From Posidonia oceanica (Eukaryota; Streptophyta; Magnoliopsida; Alismatales; Posidoniaceae): 64,000 nucleotides of DNA. Made by a program: the position numbers and the translations under genes. Of this stretch, positions 44,750 through 53,638 are shown one piece after another. The stretch lies in NCBI GenBank assembly GCA_037176725.1, contig JAZBRS010000020.1, positions 85,072,001 through 85,136,000 on the forward strand, in the 5' to 3' direction. The notes under the pieces were generated by a model. The model had not been told where the DNA came from, did not search any database, and worked only from the letters and a program-made list of their open reading frames with translations. Each line of letters begins with the position of its first letter. Within the stretch, counting starts at the first letter, position 1.

Positions 44750-45969
44750 TGTTGGCAAAATTGCCTCATCTCGGTTTTGATGATAACAAAACATATTTGT
44801 GAGCTAACCTTCTTAATAGGTCATGAAAGAAGTTCTCATGGACTTTGGAAAAAGAAGAATGTAATATTGGGAAAGAAGAAATCAATATAGAAGATCAAGG
44901 CAATTCAATTGAAGATCAAGTCAAAGCAATTGAAAATTGATGACCAAGTTTATATGTAATTAAAAGAGTCATGTAAAAGAGTATGTTGTATTCTAGGAAC
45001 TTGTAGTAATCTCCCAAATACCCCCATAGTGCCTTAGGAAAATAGCCATAGCCCAAAACAAATCAATTCATTGAGTACATTCATTATTGGGCTAAAACAT
45101 GGGAGTTCGGCATAACGAATATTTTCGATATACCGAATCAAGGAAAATAAGTTTTCACAGAAATGAACTGGATTGGCATACCGAAAGGCTTTGGTATACT
45201 GAAATCTGGGCTATCTGTTCACAACCTAGAATATGTTCGGCACACCGAAACATTTCGGTATACCGAATTATCCGATTGTTGTGATTTTCAGTCGACCGAT
45301 TAATTTAGGTATACCAAACCAGTAGTCGTTGGTGAATGTTAGAGAGGAAATTATAAGTGTTTAACATGTGTCTAAATTAACCCATGCCTATATATAGGAC
45401 ACCACTATACTCATATCTTACAGGAGAGATAAAACAAGTATATTGCGCATCATATACACTTAGTTGAGCTCTATTCCCATTATTTCCTTTAAGCATTCCA
45501 CTCACATCCTTTTAGAGATATTTCTCAAGCTAAAGAGCTTCATTTCCACCTAACTAAAGTGATTTGGGAGATATAGAAAAGAGTTGAAAGAGTTGTAATC
45601 TTTGCTTTCTTGAGTGTGTTCTTCTCCGGGAGTGAGAAGGGGAACCACGATTTTTGCGTGGCTTGGCGAAGATTCGTCAAGCGTGTATGGTAGGATCTTG
45701 GTCTGGAACAAAATCAAGTTTAAGGTAACCCTCGAGGGATTTTCTCGAGGAGTAGACTAAACTGGGGAAGCTGAACCACTATAAATCCTCTGAGTAATTT
45801 CATTTTCTCTCATCCCTTTCTTTGTATGTTTCTAGTTAATATTCAAATCCTTCTTTATATTTCATTTACTTGCTAAATTATCTAAGATTGTTAAAGTGAA
45901 CTTAAATTTCGTATATTTTATTAAAATCACTATTCACCCTCCCTCTAATGAAGCCTTAAAATCCTAACA
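44750..45969 (+). mobile_element. C1 3' LTR
   Basis: TGTTGGCAAAATTGCC to AAAATCCTAACA, nearly identical in order and length to 37759-38974, with scattered single-base differences (for example ACCTAATC against GCCTCATC at the start). Confidence 0.95.
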
Positions 45970-45974
45970 GTCGA
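45970..45974. repeat. Target-site duplication of C1, right
   Basis: GTCGA, identical to 37754-37758. It proves that C1 inserted into the T3 LTR. Confidence 0.95.
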
Positions 45975-46844
45975 AACGCCGATTGTCAAGCCATTACCGA
46001 GGATGGACGGCCGTAACCGTGGAGTCCAATGGCCAAGGAGGCTCTGGGACGTCGTGAGGGAAATGAGGGAGAGGAGCCTACGCCGATATGAGCACTGTCC
46101 CATACTCAATGGCCGAAGGCTTGCACGTGATCGGAACCCATCACCGGCGGAATGCGAGATGCAAACACGAGAAAACAAGGGCGATGCAAACTAGAAGAAC
46201 TAATGAAAATTCTGACGTAAACAAGCATTGGAAATACAATGCAAAGCAAGAGGAAAGAAACAACAAAGCTAGAGAACAATAGTTCACCTGTGTTGACAGG
46301 TGGATTTTCCCTCCTGACGTAGGCTCGTGGTGGACGTTCTCTTGGTCGTTGACGCTCGGGTGCGACAGAGGCGGAGACTGTGAGTGCTATGGTTGCTCGG
46401 GGTAGGCTGTGAGGTGTCTGGTTTGAGAGGTGGGGCAATGCAGTAGGTGGCTGTGGTTTGGGTGGCCGAAGGAAGGCAATGTGGTGGTGGCAAATGCTCG
46501 GGGTCGCTAGGCAGTGCTGAGAGAGCTAGATGAGAGCCGAGAGTACCGGTGGTGGTAGCCGAGAGAGGAGAGTGCCAGCCTAGAGGCTTGGACGTCGGCA
46601 ATGGGTGTTGTTTTATAGCATGGCTCATTGCATGGGAACGGTTAATGTAAAACAGATTTTAAATGCGTGGTTAGGATGAAAGTTAAATGGATTTGATTAG
46701 AATTTAAATGTGGATGAAGGGCATGATGGTCAAGGCACATGCTTAGATCCATGCGAGTGAATAGGAAGCGAAGAATCAATGGTCCAAAAATGAATGGACC
46801 ACATAATCCTCTGCTGAAATTAATCTGACAGAGGGCACTTCGCT

Positions 46845-46925
46845 AGCTTGTCACACTAGGCAGTAGCGCTAATGAGTTACACTTGCAAGTACCGCTGGCA
46901 AGTCACTCTTGAACTATGTTTGGGC
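46845..46925 (-). repeat. Short palindromic words near the T3 LTR start
   Basis: The words TCGCTAGC, TAGCGCT and ACTTGCAAGT (a perfect 10-base palindrome) occur close together, with partial copies (GGCAAGTCACT). This is 220-300 bases from the LTR start, like the arrays of the other LTRs, but the copies are fewer. Confidence 0.4.
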
Positions 46926-47141
46926 CTACTGCATGGATTTTGGGCTTATTTCCTTGGGTGTTTGAGCCATCAATGGACTTTGGGCTTGTGGCTGGTGGTT
47001 TTGGGTAGGTTTATGGTGTTGGGGTAGGTTTGGGATATTGGGTTGGTTTATGGGAAAGTGGTAGGATCCGCCACGTCGCAACTAGAGCAAGCTCTTCCGG
47101 AGGAGTCTGTCGACAAGTGGCTTCAAATTGGGGTGTCTATA

Positions 47142-47990
47142 GACATAATAGAGATTCATGCAATATACATCTAGCCTAAATAATCATGGCATTTAAGCGT
47201 GAGAAAACCAAGAGAAATTTAATTACAACATCTGAAATTACATAAACTTCATCTAAATCCTAGATCTAGAAATTAGTTGCACATAGAGATAACAAAAAAT
47301 AAAACTTGAATAAAGTACTTGGAATAAAAGACATAATTGGGGAAAAATAAAATATTATTGATAAAACTTGATATTACAAAATAAGGACACACTTGAAGCT
47401 CTTCTACAATAACAAAGGAGAAGTCTAAGCCTAAAAGATGGAAGATGATCCCCTAGATCTACATAAGGGGTCTTTTTATAGACTTACAAAGACTTCATTA
47501 CATTGGAGACAAATCTGAGTACAAAATTTAAAATTAAATTTCAAATACAATATATTTCTAACTGACGATCATAACAACCAAAGACTGAGTCCAAAATATC
47601 CTATTCTGGTGCTTGGGAGGTGTCTACGTCAGCCGAGATAAGCTCTAACTTGGTCAATTTGTTAACTGATCTTTCTCCCAGTATTGACGCACATGGAAAA
47701 CATGAATTTGACTTCTCGACGTATCTCTAGATTTTTTTTGTTCAAAATTCTTTTCCTTTCTGCTTCAAAATATCTTCAACAAATTAATAGAAGGTCACAT
47801 GTTGAAGTGTACTTTAGGGATAGGGACATTGATTAGTGAATTTTATGTCTCCAAACTTGTATTCCTGCTCACATAAGTCATTCTACCCTCTAATTTGAAT
47901 AAACAAGCAGTATATGGTTATGTTGCCTCTGCTGCTTGACAGTGTTATGAAAGAAAGCTGTATTTCTATCCCCCTCCTTTAACCATTTAC
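47142..47990 (-). other. AT-rich segment with a promoter-like core, origin unknown
   Basis: No gene is supported. On the minus strand TCTATAAAAAGACCCC (near 47471-47486) resembles the TATA region of the T1 LTR (CTATAAATAGACCCCC) and is followed by a GATCTAGGGGATC palindrome, so part of it may be an old LTR or promoter fragment. I could not define its ends. Confidence 0.35.
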
Positions 47991-47991
47991 A

Positions 47992-49971
47992 ATGCGCCTT
48001 TTGGGCCCAGTACTTTTCTGGCATGATCCTTCTTTTAGAAGTGAGTTGATTGAGAGATGCATGGGATTTGCTAGAGGTTCCTGGCCTCTTATATATTTGG
48101 GTGCTCCTATTGCTACAGGTCGTAGTCGTATATCTTATTTTCTTCCCTTGGTGGATAAGGTTAGACGCCGAGTAGAAGGATCGGGTGCTCGTATTTTGAG
48201 TATGGCAGGTAGGCTAACTCTTGTTAGGAGTGTTTTGGCGTCTATTCCTATTCATATTTTGGCTGTCTCCAAGATTCCACAGCTCGTTATTAATATGCTA
48301 GATCGCCTCTTGCGTGATTATTTGTGGGGGTCTAAAATGGGGAAACGTCTCCTTCATTGGGTGAATTGGGATCATTGTACAAAGTCTTTTGATGAGATGG
48401 GGTCGGATATTAGGAAGTTCCAAGATTTGCATGTGCTCTTCAGTATCAAGGCTTGTTGGAACCTTCTTCAGCGATCCTCCTTATGGAGTCAATTTTGTGC
48501 TACAAAGTATAGTATTGATCGGAATGGGACATAGGCTCTTGTTCAGTCTTTCAGTTCTGCAAGGTGGAAGTCCCTCATGATTGTGATGCCATGGGTTGTT
48601 GCTAATTCTATGTGGCAAATTGACAAAGGGAACACTTCCTTTTGGATGGACAAATGGTGGAACAGTGGTATTATTCATAATATTTTCAACCATCTCTCAA
48701 TTGCTGATCTTTCTGTCAGGACTGTGGACATGTATTTCAACAAGGATCGCTTTGAGGAACATGTGAATGGGGACATGGGAGACTTGCATGATATGTGGAG
48801 TGCCTTTCAGGATCTCCACGTGGATCCTCATGGGCAAGATGACGTCCTCATTTCGACTCCTTCACACGATGGTAAATTTTCTATCAAAGATATGTGGAAT
48901 TTGATTAATAAAAAGAGGGCTATTGTTCCCTTGAAAAAGTGGATCTGGTCGACACTGATTCCTCTTAAAATGTCCTTATTTCTTTGGTGTATTAGTTGGA
49001 ATGCTGTGTCTGTGGATGTGAATATTCAAGCACGGTCTATTCCTTTTGTTTCGAGGTGTTGTTGTTGTGTTGAGCCTCACGTGGAAAGCTTGGATCATTT
49101 ACTCTTACATGGAGAGCTTGGCAAAAAAGTTTGGGATTTCTTTTCTTCAGTTTTCAACATACAACTGAGTGTGGATATTGCTTCTACGGTTTTCTCTTGG
49201 CATGGTAGAGCGAAAAGATACTCTTATGGCCATACTCTGTTTGGGATCCTTCCTGCTTTCATTTGTTGGCACATTTGGAGAGAAAGGTGTAACAGGAGGT
49301 TTTCTAGCCAGGTTCTTAGTTGGCCTCAGGTTGTTTCGGGTATTATAGCTGATTGTAATTTCACTCTTGAGCGGAACAACTTCGGTTTTTTTGGAGGGGA
49401 CGTGGTTGCCCTCTCCAAGGCTGGATTTAAGGTTCCTATCATCCTTGACAAACATTATTTGGTTGTGAGATGGTTACCACCTATTAATGGTCTTAAGGCG
49501 AATGTGGATGGTTCTTCTACCACTTCCTCTGCCGGGGGAGGTGGCATTGTTAGAGATGCTCATGGGCGGATTATCATTGCCTTCTCTAACTATTATGGGA
49601 ATATCACCAATAATGAGGCAGAAATGAGAGTTGTTTGGGATCTTTTACAGCTTTGTGATAGGTTTGGCATCATAGTGTCAGAGATCGAATCTGACTCTAT
49701 GCTAATAGTGCAGATGCTTCAAGGCCATATCAAGGTACATTGGAAGTGCAAATGGTGGTGGAGAAATATTCAGAGGAATTATAGTGTCAACATCTCTCAT
49801 TGCTTTCGTGAATGCAATGGAGTTGCAGATTTCTTAGCTAAAAGAGGTGGATCTACTTATGCAAATGTGATCTACCATGTTTATTCTGATTTCCCTAGAG
49901 AGTTGAGAGGCATCTGTAATCTTGACAAATGGGGCGTTCCTTCCATTAGGACTAGAAAGAGTACGGGTTAG
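47992..49971 (+). pseudogene. LINE ORF2 C-terminal fragment: RT end, zf-RVT, RNase H
   Basis: One frame with a single TAG at 48532-48534. The first part (180 residues) shows the conserved end of plant LINE RT: MGFARGSWPLIYLGAPI, then AGRLTLVRSVLASIPI and LLRDYLWG. The second (464 residues from 48577) shows GNTSFWMDKWW, the zf-RVT block FSIKDMWNLIN with WIWSTLIPLKMSLFLW and a Cys-rich segment, and a plant RNase H (RVT_3) domain at about residues 305-430: ANVDGSSTTSSAGGGGIVRD, NNEAEMRVVWDL, EIESDSMLIV, CNGVADFLAKRG. The putative acidic residues of that RNase H are all visible. The endonuclease and most of RT are missing. Confidence 0.85.
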
Positions 49972-50149
49972 TCTTTTTCTCTTCTTCTTTCTCCCAAGGG
50001 CATGGGTTTTGGAGAGGAGTTTTTTCAGACTACCCGAGGACTGGTGATTGTTGAGTCCTTATCCTCACATTGAGGTGTATCATTGATTTTTGTACTCTTT
50101 CGTCTATCTTCAATAAAATAAAAAATTTTGATTGCCCAAAAAAAAAAAA
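47992..50149 (+). mobile_element. 5'-truncated L1-type LINE
   Basis: Only the 3' third of the element is present: the end of the RT, a zf-RVT-type Cys/His segment, an RNase H domain, a short 3' untranslated region (AATAAAATAAAAAATTTTGATTGCCC) and a 12-base poly(A) at 50138-50149. A poly(A) tail and 5' truncation are the usual products of target-primed reverse transcription. I could not identify a target duplication. Confidence 0.85.
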
Positions 50150-50154
50150 TACAA

Positions 50155-52334
50155 GTTTTGAGACTCTAGTTGGTTTTGCTTGTTCAAATTGGAAAGTATT
50201 GTCTCAAGACACATTTCGCTTGGTTTATTTAATTTCTGGTGAGGAGAAATGTAGAATTCCTTTACTCTCTGACTTGGATGTTCAATATATGATCGACATG
50301 GCATTTGAACATGCACTACCTAGCTTGAAAGTTTATGTGGAAGATACAACAATTTTGAATGGCTCAACAGAAAGATCCTCACAGTCTTCTCAAGCAACTA
50401 CTTTGAAAAAAGAAGGTGATATAGTTTGTGAAGATTGGATATATGTTGAAGGGAGTCAACCAAAGGAAAAAGAGAAAATGGTTGATCTTTGGGTAAACAA
50501 ACTAACCGATATTGGGCAAGAATTCCTTGATGTAATAGCTTTTCGTCGTGCCCTTTGTAGATATGCAATTGCTTGGGGTTTCAATTACAAGTTTTTGAGA
50601 AATGATCCTAAACGAGTTACTACTAAATGTGTCAAGGAAAATTGCTTGTGAAATATTCATGTCGTACGAGTTTCGATGCGTGGGACATTTGAAATCAAGA
50701 AAGTTTACAAGGAACATGCTTGTGGTGGGGGTATTGCTACAATGAATCATCCTAGAGCATCCAAAATGTTGGTGGCTGTTATTGTTGAAAGTAAGTTGAA
50801 AAGTCGTCCTTTATATAGAGCTTGTGATTTAAAGAAAGATATAACCAATGAATATGGTGTTGGGATTTTGTATCATAAGGCATGGTGGGGCAAAGAGTTG
50901 GCAATGCAACGTATGTATGGTGAAGAGGAACACTCTTTTGACAAATTGAGATGGTATCGGGAAGCGGTTTTGAAAACTAATCTGGGACCCTACTTTTATT
51001 TGGACTATGACAGTGACAATGGTAGATTCAAAAGAATGTTCTTATCATTTCATGCATCCATTGTTGGTTTTGAACTTGGTTGTAGATCTCTTTTATTTCT
51101 TGATGGAACATTTTTGAAAATGAAATATCTTGGTATCTTACTTGCTGCTACTGGTGTTAATGGTGAGAATGAAATATTTCCTTTGGCGTTTGGGATAGTG
51201 GATGTGGAAAAGATGTCAATTGGGATTGGTTTCTCAAGAATTTGAAAGAAATTATTAATCCAAATAAACAAATTACATTTGTTTCCGATAGATGCAAAGG
51301 TTTAAGTACTGCAATACCAATAAATTTTCGGAATTCCTACCATTCTTATTGTTTGCGTCATTTGGAAGAGAATTTTAAAGCTACTATTCTTCAAGGTTGT
51401 AATGCACTAAAAAAGGAGAGGTACATGCAAACTACTATAAATATAGTTGTAAACTATTATTTATTATTGAACAAACTAGTGATTCTTTGTTCTACACTAG
51501 ACTGAGTAATTGTACTTCCTTATTGACTCTAACATCTGTATTTTTTTGGAAAAAATGTTGTTTAGGTTGTTGAAAATTTTTAAAGCAATTGCATACTCAT
51601 GTAGAGAGGTTGATTTGAAGGCCAATTACGATAAGTTGGCATGGGAATCCCAACGTGCCAAGGAATTTGTTGATGCATCTGGCATGCATCATTGGTCAAA
51701 TGCAATGTTCCAAGGTGAGCGTCATGGAAATATGTACTCAAATGTTGCTGAATCTTACAACACTTGGATCCTTGAAGCTCGACATCTACCAATATGTGAG
51801 CTAGTAGACCACATACGAGTACAACTAATGGAAAAATATATTCAAGAAGGAAGATTCAATCTAGCAAGTGGATGACTCACTTGTGTCCTGGTGTGGAGGA
51901 AAAACTTCAAGCCAATATTGTACGTAGTCGAGGTTTGAGATGTGTCATATCCATACCATATTTCCTCATAGATGTTCATGTTGATCCTTCATGTCAAGAA
52001 TGGAGAGTTTTTCGACTACCATGTTTTCATGCATGTACTGCCATTCAATTTGTTGGTAAAAACATCTATGAATTTTGTTCTCCTTACTTTACTTCAGAGA
52101 TGTATCATTTAACTTATGATAAAGCTATATATCCTATACCAGGGATTGAGAGGCCAGCTTCCAAACTTGAAGACATCAAAATTAAGCCATGAGTGACCAA
52201 GCCTCGTACGGGTAGAAGGAAAAAGAAGCGAATTCCATCAAAGATTCACGAGACCGATCCAATTCGATGTTCAAGTTGCTGTTTACTTGGTAATCATAAT
52301 TGTAGAACATGTTTTGCACCAGTGATGGATTGAA
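50155..52334 (+). pseudogene. Mutator-like (MULE) transposase, 5' end lost to the LINE
   Basis: MuDR-type DNA transposase. N-terminal region 50155-50648 (TSFETLVGFACSNWKV, PLLSDLDVQYMIDMA), TGA at 50649-50651 where Trp is expected, then the same frame (50676-51245) with the MULE catalytic domain LLFLDGTFLKMKYLGILL (first Asp). After a small frameshift near 51210 come ITFVSDRCKGL (second Asp) and HSYCLRHLEENF. An intron at 51421-51565 (GTACAT...TTTAG) is supported because splicing restores the frame across a split AG/G codon. Then NVAESYNTWI (Glu), another frameshift near 51860, a SWIM-like zinc finger (CQEWRVFRLPCFHAC), TGA at 52190-52192 and a terminal knuckle CSSCCLLGHNCRTC. Terminal inverted repeats were not found. 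Confidence 0.85.
51421..51565 (+). other. Intron of the MULE transposase gene
   Basis: Donor AGAG/GTACATG and acceptor TTGTTTAG/G, 145 bases, AT-rich. Joining the exons keeps the transposase frame. Confidence 0.7.
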
Positions 52335-53633
52335 TATTGTGCAATTGGAAAACAAGGTAATAGAGTTGACATGTTTTTGTGATCAAAGCTCGTCATCTAC
52401 TGCTCTGTACAATTTTGTTATTATATTTGTAAATGGTTAGTTGTTTGCTTGTTTGATAGAGTGATGATTTCCTTTCATCCACGAAAGGTAGTGTTTCAGA
52501 TACATTATATTTAGCAAAGCATAAGAATGATCTTGATGGCTTCAAGTTTGATGTGTATGGGAATGGTGACGATGCACATGAGGTTCGATGCTAAAAAGTT
52601 GGAGCTGAATCTCAAGTTCGAACTACCGAAAAGTTGACTCTGCAGAAAATTACTTTGTTGAACCTCAAGTTGCTGAACTTGAGATTACTTTGTTTCTGAA
52701 TCTCAAGTTGCTGAACCTCAATGTAAACAAATTACTTTGTTTCTGAATCTTAAGTTGTTGAACCTCAATTTCCTGAAAACATTGTATTGTAAATTGAAAT
52801 CATCTAGTTTGTAAACTATTTCTACTCAATTGTAAGTTTCTTATTGAACATATGTAAACTAAGTTGTATACATTGAAGACACATTCACATTTCCCTCAAA
52901 AACTATCTAGTATTGCAAATTGAAATCTTCTAGTTTGTAAACTATTTCTAATCATTTCTTTGGAATTTTTTTGTATTCTGACTTATAAATTGTGTGTTGT
53001 AATTGCAGTTCATGTGGGATGTACTTGTGCATGTATGTGGATTATATTGTTAGAGGTATGCCAATAAATTTCACACACAATGATGTCAGGTGTACAAGGG
53101 GAAGACTAGTAGTGGAGATTTTAAGGAAATTTGGTGAACGTGTTGACACTAAAAATGAAGAATTTTGCAAACTTGCATTCTATTTTCTGTGATGTTAGGT
53201 TACAAAGGGAAGACTTTCATTTTATTTGTAAAGTAAAATCATCTATTTTTTGTGTAGCTCCATATGTAGATGTTGGAAAGGAAAAAGTTGTAACCTTTGT
53301 GGATGTAACATTTTTTTATATGATGATCATAGGCTTAACATAAAATAGTTGTATACCAACAAGTTTCCTTTATTGTAAAGTTGGTAAATAGGATCTTCTA
53401 ATCCATGAACAAGTTCAATTTTATTTTTCATGAACAAGTTCAAGTTCATTTGTCTCATCAGTTCAATTTTGTTGTTCATTATAAGCAGGCACGATAAGTA
53501 GTTGGCTTGGATAGAACTATTGTGAAGTTGATATTGGCACTTTGACAAAAGAATGGGCTATTTATCTCACAAGAGGCACACAATCTACAAACAATATGCA
53601 TGTTGCTTCTATGTTGTATTATTAGTATAGTGT
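52335..53633. other. AT-rich flank of the MULE gene
   Basis: No gene is supported. It includes a few short tandem phrases (CTGAATCTCAAGTTGCTGAA type, 52660-52770), one and a half copies of the 153-bp repeat in inverted orientation (52782-52953) and a short CATGAACAAGTTCAA repeat (53404-53435). Confidence 0.5.
52782..52953 (-). repeat. Inverted, partial copies of the 153-bp repeat
   Basis: The reverse complement of the array at 62487-63198 matches here: GTAAATTGAAATCATCTAGT TTGTAAACTATTTCT, AACATATGTAAACTAAGTTG, then GCAAATTGAAATCTTCTAGT again. The middle part of the unit is missing between the two. Confidence 0.8.
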
Positions 53634-53638
53634 AAGGA
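53634..53638. repeat. Target-site duplication of L2, left
   Basis: AAGGA, identical to 61827-61831. Confidence 0.9.

Larger units (their letters stand above)
37759..45969 (+). mobile_element. C1: gag-only Copia-type retrotransposon (TR-GAG-like)
   Basis: Two 1.2-kb LTRs (37759-38974 and 44750-45969) flank an internal region with a tRNA-Met-type primer-binding site, a Copia gag and a polypurine tract, and exact 5-bp duplications GTCGA lie at 37754-37758 and 45970-45974. No protease, integrase, RT or RNase H motif is found in the 1.5 kb between gag and the 3' LTR, so the element would depend on proteins supplied in trans. Its gag is interrupted by a solo LTR (40141-42974). The two LTRs differ by scattered substitutions only, mostly transitions. 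Confidence 0.92.
36707..47141 (-). mobile_element. T3: 5' LTR of a Tat-like element, split by C1
   Basis: On the minus strand it starts TATAGACACCCC at 47141 (compare TGTAGACACCC of T0 and T2; the second base of the terminal TG appears mutated) and ends before a primer-binding-site remnant. Removing C1 and one duplication copy leaves about 2.2 kb, close to the T2 LTR. It shares the GGTAAGGACT-TTGTTAC / GGAAGGTGTTAGGCACCCC block (36826-36875) with T2. LTR pieces are 47141-45975 and 37758-36707. No T3 internal sequence remains in the window because T4 follows at once. Confidence 0.75.

Noticed and set aside
50138..50175. A target-site duplication for the LINE
   Set aside because: I could not find the bases following the poly(A) repeated near the truncated 5' end.
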